Source of the DNA: Desulfoluna spongiiphila
GTDB lineage: Bacteria > Desulfobacterota > Desulfobacteria > Desulfobacterales > Desulfolunaceae
Length of the DNA stretch: 64,000 bases
Assembly (NCBI RefSeq): GCF_900101345.1
Contig: NZ_FMUX01000021.1
Coordinates: 62,001 to 126,000 of the forward strand
Reading direction: 5' to 3'
Part shown: positions 43,084 through 51,969 of the stretch, in pieces
Position numbering within the stretch: the stretch's first letter is position 1
Layout: every line of letters begins with the position of its first letter
Notes under the pieces: model-generated
The model's input: the letters and a program-made list of their open reading frames with translations, nothing else
Databases searched by the model: none
Told to the model about the DNA's origin: nothing
Program-made: the position numbers and the translations under genes

Positions 43084-44814
43084 ATGAGACAGAGTACAGG
43101 GTTGTCGATGGTCGGCAGATTTTTCTGCCTGTGTGTGATGATGGTATTGCTGGTTGCCTCCGGGGCAACGGCAGGAACGTTCGATGCGGCAGGCCTCAGT
43201 TCAAAGGAGTTGTCAAAAGCAAAACGCCTTTCCGCACAGTATGCAAAACAAGTCGATCAGGCGGAGCAGTTCGTTCAGAAGAACAACCTGAGCATGGCGG
43301 GCAAGAGGCTGGCCAATGCCGAGCGCACCTATAACAAAATGCTCGCTCCTTACCGGTTGTACCCGGATGTCGTGATCAAAAAAAAACGATTTGATGAGCT
43401 CACATCTCAGGTGGATGAGGCCAAGGCCCTCGCCGGCATGGAAAAGTCAGTCAAAACGTTTGATAAAAAGGTCACCGAGGCGCAGAAGTACCTGGACCGA
43501 CGAGACACCAAAAATGCAAAACGATTCATGGCGAAGGCCCTTGCCAGTTACGAAGGCATTCCTTCAGGCCAGCGAAACAGGGCCGATGTGAAGGCGATTC
43601 ATGCTCGATACGAAGCGCTTGCAGCAAAGATGGGGGCTTCATCGACAGCCGGAACCGCTGTTGCAGCGGTATCCGCAGAGTCAGCGGAGACCTATGGCCT
43701 GGATCCCAAGGCGCTTAAAAAAGCAAAGAGATACGCAAGCCGTTTCGAGAAAAAAATGACCGAAGCCGATCGGTTTTTTAAGGAAAAGGACTACGCCATC
43801 TGTGAGCGGCGGCTCATCGATGCGGAGAAACTGTACGTGAAAATCGGTCCAGAATTCCAGCAGGACCCCGGGGTACAGGCAACCAAAAAGACCTTTGACG
43901 AGATGAACGCAATCGTTACCCAGGCCATTGTCGCGCGCAAGGAGGGGATCGAAAAGAAAAACCAGATGCTCAGGCTCCGGACACGTTTCGAGTCCGAGGT
44001 GCGAAACAATGCACGCATTCTGAGTTACCTCCAGGCGGGCCGGGACGGACAAACCGTAAACAGCCTCGTCAGCCTGGAACCCCTCTTCGAAAATTTTGGC
44101 GCGTTGGACACCTTTCACGCGACATGCCAGGAAAAATACACACTGCTCCTGGAGCAGGATCCGGACAGGGAGGTTGAGGGGGAAACGGTAAAATCTATTT
44201 TCGACCTTGCAGAAAACCGCCTGACCTATAGAAATGCCCTGGCCCAGAGGACCATTGACCAGGATTTGGCCAGCCAGGTTGCCTTCTTCAACAAAGCCAA
44301 TGCAGGTATCCTTGAAAAGAACCTGGTGGTCTCCGGTATTCTCAACGACCTGCACCTTACGAATTTCGGTGAGCCTCTTAATTGCATCACAAAGACACGG
44401 GCCGTCTGCAAGGTCACGGGCCTTCCTGTGCCAACAGAAAAATTTGAAGAAATCAAGGCGTTTCAAGATACCTTCAAAGCATCCGTCAAATCTGTTCGAA
44501 AGAAGCTGAAATTTAAAAAATCAGACTATCCTTACAAGACCTCGGCCATGAAACGGGTCGCCTCACAAACCGCGAAATCCAGGGGGATGGAACTCGTCTA
44601 TGTCGGCATGCCGGTTGAAAAGTGGTATGTCAATAAAAACGACCTGGGGATCCCTTTGAGCAAAAGCGGCACGGGAAGGGGACTTTACCACGTGGACGGG
44701 GAAGATTTTTACAGGGGCTACGACGTGAAGATCTGCCGACAGTTTAACGGAAGCGGGTACGAGCCCGTTTCCGTTGTCATGCCGGGTGCCAAGGTGACCA
44801 TTTACAAAAAATAG
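43084..44814 (+). CDS. Secreted protein with repeated helical segments, unknown function
   Basis: A 576-aa exported protein. It has a signal peptide (FFCLCVMMVLLVASGATAG). At least three Lys/Ala-rich helical units of about 45 residues share a pattern: LSKAKRLSAQYAKQVDQAEQ with MAGKRLANAERTYNKML; VKTFDKKVTEAQKYLDRRDT with AKRFMAKALASYEGI; and LKKAKRYASRFEKKMTEADR with CERRLIDAEKLYVKI. They look like TPR/DUF4398-type two-helix repeats. The C-terminal 150 residues form a separate domain (GMELVYVGMPVEKWYVNKND to VVMPGAKVTIYKK). The start is set by GAGGAGA. I do not recognise the family. It is divergent from an AraC regulator and its GC is below average. Confidence 0.7.
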   Translation: MRQSTGLSMVGRFFCLCVMMVLLVASGATAGTFDAAGLSSKELSKAKRLSAQYAKQVDQAEQFVQKNNLSMAGKRLANAERTYNKMLAPYRLYPDVVIKKKRFDELTSQVDEAKALAGMEKSVKTFDKKVTEAQKYLDRRDTKNAKRFMAKALASYEGIPSGQRNRADVKAIHARYEALAAKMGASSTAGTAVAAVSAESAETYGLDPKALKKAKRYASRFEKKMTEADRFFKEKDYAICERRLIDAEKLYVKIGPEFQQDPGVQATKKTFDEMNAIVTQAIVARKEGIEKKNQMLRLRTRFESEVRNNARILSYLQAGRDGQTVNSLVSLEPLFENFGALDTFHATCQEKYTLLLEQDPDREVEGETVKSIFDLAENRLTYRNALAQRTIDQDLASQVAFFNKANAGILEKNLVVSGILNDLHLTNFGEPLNCITKTRAVCKVTGLPVPTEKFEEIKAFQDTFKASVKSVRKKLKFKKSDYPYKTSAMKRVASQTAKSRGMELVYVGMPVEKWYVNKNDLGIPLSKSGTGRGLYHVDGEDFYRGYDVKICRQFNGSGYEPVSVVMPGAKVTIYKK

Positions 44815-44831
44815 GTCCCCTTGGCCACAAT

Positions 44832-45002
44832 GCCTCCGGCGGCCCTGCCGGGGGCGAAACTTTTAAAAAGTTTAATAAACAGGTTTTAAAAACAGACTTC
44901 GTTTAATCTAAATCAATAGCGAATGTGATTTTCTCCGAGAAACGAGGGGGGAAAGCGCATTTGCAAGCTGCTTTCAAGGTGGCACACCTTGCCGCCGGAT
45001 GC
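44832..45002 (+). repeat. Dispersed structured repeat, first of a tandem pair
   Basis: A full copy: GCCTCCGGCGGCCCTGCCGG, AAACTTTTAAAAAGTTT, ATAAACAGGTTTTAAAAA, central hairpin 44919-44964 with loop variant GAGAAACGA, CAAGGTG/CACCTTG, and a decayed end CCGCCGGATGC. Confidence 0.85.
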
Positions 45003-45017
45003 AGCCAAGTTAAAGAT

Positions 45018-45189
45018 GCCTCCGGCGGCCCTGCCGAGGGCCAAACTTTTGAAAAGTTAGATAAACAGGTTTTAAAAAAACAGATTCAGTTTAATCTGAA
45101 CCATAGGCGAATGTGTTTTTCCCTGAGGAACGAAGGGGAAAGCGCATTCGCAATCTGCTTTCGAGGTGGCTCACCTCGCCGCCGGAGGC
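45018..45189 (+). repeat. Dispersed structured repeat, second of a tandem pair
   Basis: A full copy in the same orientation 15 bases after the first. Central hairpin 45107-45151 with loop TGAGGAACGAA; terminal hairpin CGAGGTG/CACCTCG; end CCGCCGGAGGC at 45189. The two copies differ in ways that keep the stems paired. Confidence 0.87.
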
Positions 45190-45290
45190 AAGCTTTTTCC
45201 CACCCACTTTAACCATAGAAGGCTGCTTTTTAGAAACGAATCAGTTGCAAAGGCATCCTCTTAAAGGTCATGCTTTCGGTCTTGGCCGGG

Positions 45291-46085
45291 TTACCCGGCG
45301 TTGGCCACGGGCGGCGCGTTTTTCTCTCTTTTTTCCTGAAAAAACTCAATCTGAAAATTGGTCTTCTCTTTTTCCCGGAAGGTGCGCAGCAGGCCCATGA
45401 GGGTGTCGGCGGATGAGCGCATGGGGTCCAGGGCCTTCAGGCCCAGTTTGACGTATTCCCAGTTGTCCCGGAGAACCTGGGTGCTGAAGAAGGTCTCCTC
45501 TTTGACCGCGCCTATGGATACCTCGTTGGAGATGTACCGGATGGACTTGAACCGGGTGCCGTAGGTGGTGCCCACGGCCGAGGTGACGTCGTGGACGCTC
45601 AGGGTTTCGATGCGGTGTATCCGGAAGGTTGCACCGCCGATGGTCAGTTCCTGGGGGGCTGCAAGGTCCAGGGCTTCAAAGGAGGTGTACATGCCGTCTT
45701 TGCGGGCGGGCTCCACCGAGAGGGGAAAGACGCTGTCCCGGTAGTGCAGTTCCGCCCTGATCACCTTGTGGTCTTTCACCCAGTAGTGCACCCGGTGCAG
45801 GAAAATATCTCCTTCCGGGTAACTGGCCAGGTGGATTTCTTCTCCGTTGATCTCCAGCACCTCGATCCAGGAGCCGAAGTCCCTGTCCAATTCGTCATGG
45901 TGGTACCAGCGGTAGACAGTGTCCCCGCATCGGGTGGCAGGGGAAATATAGAAGGCTTCATGGATCGGTTTCTCCTTCATGTTGGACAGGGCGCTTCGCT
46001 CCACCACCCGTGAGATCATGGTGGTGCAGCCCGTGCAGAGAACAAGGGCGATGACGATCATGAGGTGCAAAACCGCTTTTTTCAT
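45291..46085 (-). CDS. Lipoprotein of unknown function
   Basis: A 264-aa protein starting MKKAVLHLMIVIALVLCTGC; the lipobox gives Cys20 as the lipidated residue. The mature part is mixed beta/alpha with features such as TVYRWYHHDELDRDFGSWIE and FEALDLAAPQELTIGGATF. I do not recognise a family. It starts 8 bases after the LysE gene stop on the same strand, so the two are probably co-transcribed. The frame is open far upstream through the LysE gene but that is a shadow. The end, NAPPVANAG, lies in repeat-like GC-rich sequence. Confidence 0.7.
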   Translation of the reverse strand: MKKAVLHLMIVIALVLCTGCTTMISRVVERSALSNMKEKPIHEAFYISPATRCGDTVYRWYHHDELDRDFGSWIEVLEINGEEIHLASYPEGDIFLHRVHYWVKDHKVIRAELHYRDSVFPLSVEPARKDGMYTSFEALDLAAPQELTIGGATFRIHRIETLSVHDVTSAVGTTYGTRFKSIRYISNEVSIGAVKEETFFSTQVLRDNWEYVKLGLKALDPMRSSADTLMGLLRTFREKEKTNFQIEFFQEKREKNAPPVANAG

Positions 46086-46093
46086 GGCAGGGG

Positions 46094-46711
46094 CTACTCC
46101 GTGATGACGTCGGTGGCGAGTTTCAGGCCTGCGGCGATCATCAGGCCCCCGGCAGTCTTCTGGACGGCACCGACGGCATGGCGCCTGGTCATGGCCTGCC
46201 TTGCTCTGGAGGCCAGCAGGGCATACCCGCAGAGCACCGAGGTGATCACCGTGGCCACGGTGAGGGCGGCAAGGCCGATGCCGGTGGGGGTGAGGGCCCC
46301 AAGATCCATGAAGGCGGGAAGAAACCCGCAGTAGAAGAGGATCACCTTGGGGTTGGCCAGGGTGATGAAGAGTCCGCTTGCGTAGGAGCGGCCCGTGGAC
46401 GGAGTCGGTGCAGACCCGGCCCGGGCGGGCCCCGCTGCCATGAGCTTGATGCCCAGGTACGCCAGGTAGGCACCGGCGCCGAGTTTGATGAAGATAAAGC
46501 ACTCCCCGAAAGCTTCTGCCACCATGGAGAGGCCGAAGACGGCAAACAGGAGGTAGCAGATGTCTCCGGTGACCAGCCCGGCGATGAGGCTCAAGGTGCC
46601 TCGAAAACCGGATGAGAGGGCGGAGGCCACGGTGGCGAAAACACCCGGCCCGGGTGTCAGGGCGAGCACCACCATGGCGGCGGCCAGTCCTGCAAGGGAG
46701 AAAATATCCAT
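46094..46711 (-). CDS. LysE/RhtB family amino-acid exporter
   Basis: A 205-aa protein. The family signature ALTPGPGVFATVASALSSGF is at the N-terminus, followed by about six hydrophobic segments, with AYLAYLGIKLMAAG and the conserved FITLANPKVILFYCGFLPAF in the middle. It would export an amino acid or related small metabolite across the inner membrane. The start MDIFSLAGLAAAMV is preferred over an upstream in-frame ATG because the hydrophobic domain begins directly. The ribosome-binding site is weak (AAGGAT). It is followed by the lipoprotein gene and is divergent from the NYN gene. Confidence 0.87.
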   Translation of the reverse strand: MDIFSLAGLAAAMVVLALTPGPGVFATVASALSSGFRGTLSLIAGLVTGDICYLLFAVFGLSMVAEAFGECFIFIKLGAGAYLAYLGIKLMAAGPARAGSAPTPSTGRSYASGLFITLANPKVILFYCGFLPAFMDLGALTPTGIGLAALTVATVITSVLCGYALLASRARQAMTRRHAVGAVQKTAGGLMIAAGLKLATDVITE

Positions 46712-46967
46712 GAGGCGTGATCCTTGAGATAGTGAGAAAAATGAGTAAAAGGTGTATTGGATCATTTTTTGTGCTAAAATTCAAGGTCCTTGTCCCTTGG
46801 GATGGGGAGGGGGGAGTCCATGGCCCTGTTTTTTTTTGTGGCATGTGGTAAGGGTTATGGGGGTGCGGGACGCGTTGGCACGTGAGGTATCGTGACAGGG
46901 ACGGGCCCGGACGATGGGTAATTTTTTTACGAATGTACCATTAAAGATTCTGGAACGAAACGAGGGC

Positions 46968-48233
46968 ATGAAACTGAAAAACACGGCACTTCTTATCGAT
47001 TTTGAAAACCTCATCTGCGGGCTGAGCGGAAACAACAGCACGGACAGCGATGAAGGGCTGTTTGATCCCTCACTTCTGTTGAAAATTTCCGAAGACCAGG
47101 GGAAATTGACCACGGCCCTGGCCTATGCGGACTGGCGCCATCGGGATTACAACCAGCACCAGTTCAAGCTCTACCAGCACGGGGTGGAGCTGGTCCATGT
47201 CCTGGGCAAAGGCCAGAAAAATGCCGTGGACTTGAGAATGGCCGTGGATGCCATGGAGATGATCTACGAGCGCCCCCAGATCGACCGGTACGTCATTGTC
47301 AGCGGGGACCGGGATTTTATCCACCTGCTCAAAAAGCTCAAGCTTCACAACAAAGAGATCGTGGGGGTCTCCCCGGAGAACTGCGCCTCGGAAGACCTGG
47401 CGGAGCTGTGTGATCGCTTTGTGAACTACGAGAGCCTGCAGGACATTTTCGACACGGGGCTAAGGCCCCACAACGGCGGCAATTCCGAAATGCTCAACGT
47501 CTTCAAGGCCCAGCTTCGGGACCTTCTGGAGCGCCATGTGGGAGAGCAGGGGATTTTAGGGGCCCAGTTGAAATCCTTGATTCGCCGCCATATATCCTCC
47601 TCCTTTGACGAGTCGCGCTACGGGTTCCGCAAGTTCATCGACCTGATCCTGGCCCTGGACGACATCGCAACCGTGGAGCGAAGCGATAGCGTGGGGGATT
47701 TTTACATCAAGGCCGCCCGCTTCGAAAACAAGGCCCCCCAAAGGGACGAGGCCGATGACATCATTCCCAAGCTCCGAGCCAAGATGAGCGGGCTTAACAT
47801 CGACTGGGACCGCGCCTCCCGGGACGGCATGCTCGCCTTTATCCACGACAACATGGTCCGTGCGGAGACCTTCACCGTCAACTCCATCATCGAAGAGCTG
47901 GAGGGCATGACCTTTGATGACGGTCGCGTGGTCAGCTCCCGGAAACTCGACGGGTACATCAAGGTGTGCAACCATTCGAGCATGCTTCAGATGCAGCATG
48001 CGGGCAACGGCACCTTTCGGGACCGGGACATCGCATTGAAAACCGAGTACCATGACATTGAGTCGTTTATCAGCCGGTTTGAATACAGCCTGATCTACAA
48101 GATCAAGGAGCTGCTCCCCTCTTCTTTGAGCGATGCGCTGGGCATCTGCAAAAAACTGTTGGAGCTGGAGCCCGAAGACGACGACAGCTACATCGAACAT
48201 ATCCTGAACCGGTTGCCCCAGAAGTTCGTCTGA
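46968..48233 (+). CDS. NYN domain (PIN-like RNase) protein with LOTUS/OST-HTH-like C-terminal region
   Basis: About 421 aa. The NYN domain (residues 1-160) shows the acidic pattern of LabA/DUF88 nucleases: ALLIDFENL, NAVDLRMAVDAMEMIY, and RYVIVSGDRDFIHLLKKL, the Asp residues being the expected metal ligands. Residues about 180-260 (LRDLLERHVGEQGILGAQLK, YGFRKFIDLILAL) resemble an OST-HTH/LOTUS RNA-binding domain, with more helical sequence to the end. A role in RNA cleavage or RNA silencing is likely. The start chosen is ATG 46968 after GAGGG; ATG 46914 would add 18 residues. Confidence 0.82.
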   Translation: MKLKNTALLIDFENLICGLSGNNSTDSDEGLFDPSLLLKISEDQGKLTTALAYADWRHRDYNQHQFKLYQHGVELVHVLGKGQKNAVDLRMAVDAMEMIYERPQIDRYVIVSGDRDFIHLLKKLKLHNKEIVGVSPENCASEDLAELCDRFVNYESLQDIFDTGLRPHNGGNSEMLNVFKAQLRDLLERHVGEQGILGAQLKSLIRRHISSSFDESRYGFRKFIDLILALDDIATVERSDSVGDFYIKAARFENKAPQRDEADDIIPKLRAKMSGLNIDWDRASRDGMLAFIHDNMVRAETFTVNSIIEELEGMTFDDGRVVSSRKLDGYIKVCNHSSMLQMQHAGNGTFRDRDIALKTEYHDIESFISRFEYSLIYKIKELLPSSLSDALGICKKLLELEPEDDDSYIEHILNRLPQKFV

Positions 48234-48277
48234 GACGGTCCAAAGGGGCCCTTGCCCAGAACCATGAAAAAAAATGA

Positions 48278-48310
48278 CGCCCTGTCGTGTTGCCGCGACA
48301 GGGCGTTTTT
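48278..48310 (+). terminator. Rho-independent terminator after the NYN gene
   Basis: CGCCCTGTCG (48278-48287) pairs perfectly with CGACAGGGCG (48296-48305), followed by TTTTT. Confidence 0.88.
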
Positions 48311-48318
48311 GCTGTCTG

Positions 48319-48365
48319 CTTATCAAACGTTTCAACGGGTTGGTCCTCGTCAGGGCCGCCGGAGG
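48319..48365 (-). repeat. Dispersed repeat, end fragment
   Basis: TTATCAAACGTTTCAACG, then CAGGGCCGCCGGAGG. This is the CCCTGCCGG-type end of the element in reverse orientation, directly after the NYN terminator. Confidence 0.6.
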
Positions 48366-48381
48366 AAGTCCGGTTAAAGAT

Positions 48382-48540
48382 GCCTCCGGCGGCCCTGCCG
48401 GGGGCTAAACTTTGAAAAACGTTTAACAAACAGGTCTTAAAAACTCTTTTTGAATGAATGCCGTTTTAAAGGCGAATGTGATTTTCCCTGAGGAACGAAG
48501 GGGAAAGCGCATTCGCAACCTGCTTTCAAGGTATTTTGCC
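48382..48540 (+). repeat. Dispersed structured repeat, copy with lost right end
   Basis: GCCTCCGGCGGCCCTGCCGG at 48382, AAACTTTGAAAAACGTTT, ACAAACAGGTCTTAAAAA, central hairpin 48472-48516 with loop TGAGGAACGAA, then ACCTGCTTTCAAGGTATTTT where the terminal hairpin has broken off. Confidence 0.82.
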
Positions 48541-48660
48541 TAAGTGGCTTCCATGAGAAGGCCCGTCAAGTGCCTTAAAATGTGTTTTGAAAAAGGCCTG
48601 GTTGCAGGCCTTTTGCCCCTGTCGTTCATCCGACTTTAACCATAGGAGGCAACGCGCGTC

Positions 48661-49572
48661 TCAATCGCTGTGCGTTGTTTTGAGAAAGTCCGAAAGATCG
48701 GCCACGAATCTTTCGGGGCGCTCCCACTGGAGCCCGTGGCCGGTGTCGGCGTAGAGCTTCAGGGAGGCCTCGGGGATATGGGTGCCGAGGTAAAGCTGGT
48801 CCGCCGCACCGAATACCCCGTCTTTTTCTCCCCACAACACCAGGGTGGGCACCACAATGGCGCTTACCTGATCCCGGTGGTCCACTGCCATGAGTTCCGC
48901 CAGAACCTCTTTCCACACATGGGCTTTAAGTTTCATGCTCTCATCCACCACGTGGCTTAAAAAGGCATCCGGCACGGGTGCTGCCACGGTGCTTGCCTGG
49001 AATTCCCGCACAAAGCCCCGGTCAATGGGATCCTTCAACGTATCCACATAGGTTTTCAGCTCAGCCAGGACGGCGTTGTCGCTGCACGAGGCACCTGAGC
49101 CGATGAGGACCAGCCCGGTGACCTTTTCGGGAAAGTCCAGGGCCACCCGCTGGGCTATGAAGCTGCCCATGGAGTGGCCCACCACCACGGCGTGCTCGAT
49201 ACCCACCTGGTCCATGAATCCGGCCACATCCGATGCAAAGAGGTCCATGGCGTAGGCCCCCGGTCTGGCGGAGTTGCCGTGGCCGCGCATGGTCAGGTAG
49301 AAGGCGTGGACCTCCCGGGGCATGAGGGGGGCAACGCGACTGAAGGAGTCGTGGCTGTCGGTGTAGCCATGGAGAAAGACCACCGCCATGCCGCCCGGGT
49401 CCCCCATCTCCAGGTACTCAAGGGAGAGGCCGGAGATTAAAGTGACAGACCGGGTTGTATCGGGGGGTGTCCCGGTCATCTCTTTGGACGTGCTGTTGCA
49501 TGCCGCAAGGTGCAGGAGGGCAAGGCCGACAATCAGAAGGGAACACACCGTCAACAATCGGGATCGTTTCAT
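48661..49572 (-). CDS. Alpha/beta hydrolase lipoprotein
   Basis: A 303-aa protein. The lipobox LAAC gives Cys25. The alpha/beta hydrolase core contains VVFLHGYTDSHDSFSRV (oxyanion region), LTMRGHGNSARPG, the nucleophile elbow VVGHSMGSFIAQ, LVLWGEKDGVFGA with the acid residue, and the late His in DTGHGLQWERPE. This is the general hydrolase/esterase pattern; the substrate is unknown. The start MKRSRLLTV follows GAGG; a longer open frame upstream lacks conserved content. It is divergent from the MarR/RND efflux locus, with a 296-bp shared spacer that holds the MarR palindrome. Confidence 0.85.
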   Translation of the reverse strand: MKRSRLLTVCSLLIVGLALLHLAACNSTSKEMTGTPPDTTRSVTLISGLSLEYLEMGDPGGMAVVFLHGYTDSHDSFSRVAPLMPREVHAFYLTMRGHGNSARPGAYAMDLFASDVAGFMDQVGIEHAVVVGHSMGSFIAQRVALDFPEKVTGLVLIGSGASCSDNAVLAELKTYVDTLKDPIDRGFVREFQASTVAAPVPDAFLSHVVDESMKLKAHVWKEVLAELMAVDHRDQVSAIVVPTLVLWGEKDGVFGAADQLYLGTHIPEASLKLYADTGHGLQWERPERFVADLSDFLKTTHSD

Positions 49573-49849
49573 GGGGTACCTCGTTGTGGGTTGTTGGTCG
49601 GGATTAGAAGGCTCAAACGGTACGGCATACGGACGCCAATTGCTTGACATCTTACCAAAATGACGCGTCGGGATCACTGGAATTCTGTTCTGTTCCCCTG
49701 CCGGGGTAAAAAAGGGGGCATGTTGTTTTTTTGGGGGGGAATGCAAGGCGTAGCGCCTTGATTTTAAGTGGATATTTTTCTCTGCTTGGTTTTGGAAACA
49801 GGCGGATTGACAAAAATCGGCGGCAGACTATTGATCTGTGAAAATTATG

Positions 49850-49875
49850 TTGCTATGGTAACGTTACTATGGCAA
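49850..49875. promoter_or_regulatory. Palindromic MarR operator overlapping the marR-like start codon
   Basis: A 26-base near-palindrome centred on GTAACGTTAC (49858-49867), with outer TTGC and GCAA arms and mismatches only at symmetric T/G positions. The ATG of the regulator lies within it (49869). MarR proteins often repress their own gene through such sites. Confidence 0.6.
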
Positions 49876-50360
49876 CAAAAACAACAACACCACCCAATGA
49901 ATTTGTGATGTTCGACCACCCCGTGATTCCAAACCGAGATGCGAGGGGCATGATCATTCACCTGCTGGACCTTGAGATCGGTGCAGGCATCAGGCGGCGC
50001 TTTGAGGCCGCAGGAGCCGCCATTACCCCGGAGAATTTCGTGGTGCTGGCCATGCTCGTGAACCAGGAGGGCGTCCACCAGAGCGAGTTGGCACGACTCA
50101 CCCGGAAAAACCGGCACAACATGGCCCGCATTATCGCCTCTTTGGAGCAGAAAGGCTGTGTCCAGCGCCGCTCCGACGGTGGCGACAAGCGCCGACAGCT
50201 TGTGTTCCTCACCGATGAAGGACGGGAGGTGCTGGATGAGTGCGCTCCCATCGTGTCTGATTTTTCAGGCGTTGTGTTTGCCGGTTTGTCCGAGGAGGAA
50301 CTCCAGACCATGCACCGGGCCCATCTGAGGATTTTATCAAACCTGGGGATTGATCTTTAA
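49869..50360 (+). CDS. MarR family transcriptional regulator
   Basis: A 163-aa winged-helix protein. ENFVVLAMLVNQEGVHQSEL and ARLTRKNRHNMARIIASLEQ form the helix-turn-helix, and GCVQRRSDGGDKRRQLVFLT the wing with the conserved D-K-R-x-x-x-V. It is directly upstream of, and in the same direction as, an RND efflux operon, the usual arrangement for a drug- or phenolic-responsive repressor. No Shine-Dalgarno precedes ATG 49869, which lies in the operator palindrome, so the message may be leaderless, or translation may begin at ATG 49908. Confidence 0.88.
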   Translation: MATKTTTPPNEFVMFDHPVIPNRDARGMIIHLLDLEIGAGIRRRFEAAGAAITPENFVVLAMLVNQEGVHQSELARLTRKNRHNMARIIASLEQKGCVQRRSDGGDKRRQLVFLTDEGREVLDECAPIVSDFSGVVFAGLSEEELQTMHRAHLRILSNLGIDL

Positions 50361-50693
50361 GGGGGCCGCCCACGCTCTATGGGTTGGATCATACGTTTAT
50401 TTCCGCTGCCTTTTTTCGGAGGTAGTGCATAAATCCCGTCTCGGTGGGCTTGCGGCCCATGGAACCGGGCTACGCTGAGGGTTTTTTAACCACTCCGTTT
50501 TCCTATATTTCATTCGGTAAAAAATAACAGGATATTCGCCTTGTTTTTTGAGGCTTGCCCCGTCGGGGTTTTTTTAGTCGATCTGCGCACACAGGCGCTG
50601 GATAACGGCCGCTTTTCGAGCGGTTGATCATGCCCCCCTCGACTGTGTCGGGGGGAGACGTCAAAAAAAAGTATGATTTGGAGACACATCATC
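50361..50693. other. Spacer before the RND efflux operon
   Basis: It contains a short hairpin CCCC/GGGG followed by seven T residues (50558-50575), which could end the marR transcript. There is no gene and no dispersed repeat. A promoter for the efflux genes is expected but no box is convincing. Confidence 0.4.
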
Positions 50694-51851
50694 ATGAGTG
50701 AAAGATTCGCATCACCATTGTTTAACCAGCACCGCCTCTCAGGAGTCGTGGGCCTGATTGCCGCCATGATCCTGGGGCTCGTTGTGATACCGTCCGTCGC
50801 CCTGGCCCAGGGGCCCGAGGCCAAAGCCCCTGTATCGGCCATGACATTGGAAAAAACATCCATCCAGTATACCCAGACCGTCCCTGCACGGATCAACGCC
50901 TTTAAGGTGGCGGAGGTCAGGCCCCAGGTCACGGGCATCGTGACCAAACGCTTTTTTGTGGAAGGCGGCATGGTCAAAAAGGGGCAGCCCCTTTACCAGA
51001 TCGACCCCTCCTCCTATCAGGCTGTGTATGACTCAGCCATGGCGAATCTGCTCCAGGCCAAGGCCCAGCTCGAAACAACCCGGGCCCGGGAAGAGCGCTA
51101 CGGACGCCTGGTGGAGGACAAGGCGGTGAGCCGTCAGGAGTTCGACGATGCCCACGCGGCGCTGCTCAAGGCCCGTGCCGCCATTGCCGTGGCCCAAGCC
51201 TCGGTGGCCCAGGCCAAGATCAATGTGGACTATACCCGGGTCTACGCCCCCATCACCGGGCGCATCGGCAAGTCAACGGTCACCGAAGGGGCTCTGGTGA
51301 CGGCCAATCAACAGCAGATGATGGCCCAGATCACCCAGCTGGATCCCATCTACGTGGACATGCAGCAGGCACGGGAGAAGCTCTCGGAGTTTAAGAAGAA
51401 GAGCGTTCATACCGAGAAGGTCGAAGTTACCCTGGATTACGGGGACAAGGCAGGGGCCTACGGGCACATGGGGGAACTCCAGTTCTCAGAAGTCACCGTG
51501 GATCCCACCACCTCCTCTGTGGTGTTGAGGGCTCTTTTTCCCAACCCCAACGAAGAGCTGTACCCCGGCTTTTTCGCCAGCGCCACCTTGTTCCTGGACA
51601 AGGCCGACGTGATCCTGGTTCCCCAGAAAGCGGCCATTCTCCAGCCCAACGGCAAGCGTATCGTGTGGGTGGTGGACAAGGAGAGCAAGGTGCACCCCCG
51701 CCCCATTGAGGTGGACGGAGCCCATGGGAACAACTGGATCGTTGCAGGTGGTATTTCCGAAGGGGAATCCATTGTAACGGAAGGCTTTCAACGCCTGCGG
51801 CCCGACAGTGCTGTCGAGGTCTCCCCCGCCAAACTGGCCCTGGCCGATTAA
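50694..51851 (+). CDS. RND efflux periplasmic adaptor (membrane fusion protein, AcrA/MexA type)
   Basis: About 385 aa. The N-terminal signal/anchor is LIAAMILGLVVIPSVALAQG. A lipoyl/barrel-sandwich half follows with FKVAEVRPQVTGIVTKRFF and GMVKKGQPLYQIDP, then a coiled-coil hairpin (about residues 95-165), the second lipoyl half YTRVYAPITGRIGKSTVTEG, and beta-barrel and membrane-proximal domains (LYPGFFASATLF, AILQPNGKRIVWVV). It links the inner-membrane pump to the outer-membrane channel. ATG 50694 follows GGAG; an earlier in-frame ATG (50673) lacks a site. No lipobox is seen, so it is anchored by its uncleaved or cleaved signal. Confidence 0.92.
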   Translation: MSERFASPLFNQHRLSGVVGLIAAMILGLVVIPSVALAQGPEAKAPVSAMTLEKTSIQYTQTVPARINAFKVAEVRPQVTGIVTKRFFVEGGMVKKGQPLYQIDPSSYQAVYDSAMANLLQAKAQLETTRAREERYGRLVEDKAVSRQEFDDAHAALLKARAAIAVAQASVAQAKINVDYTRVYAPITGRIGKSTVTEGALVTANQQQMMAQITQLDPIYVDMQQAREKLSEFKKKSVHTEKVEVTLDYGDKAGAYGHMGELQFSEVTVDPTTSSVVLRALFPNPNEELYPGFFASATLFLDKADVILVPQKAAILQPNGKRIVWVVDKESKVHPRPIEVDGAHGNNWIVAGGISEGESIVTEGFQRLRPDSAVEVSPAKLALAD

Positions 51852-51969
51852 TGACGCTCCCGCCAATTCAGATGATACAGACACGGTGTCGGTGCAGGCG
51901 ATCCCCCCTTTGGGGCCGCCCTGCCCGGGATCCGGGTCATACCGCTTTATGATATAAGGACACGCAGTC

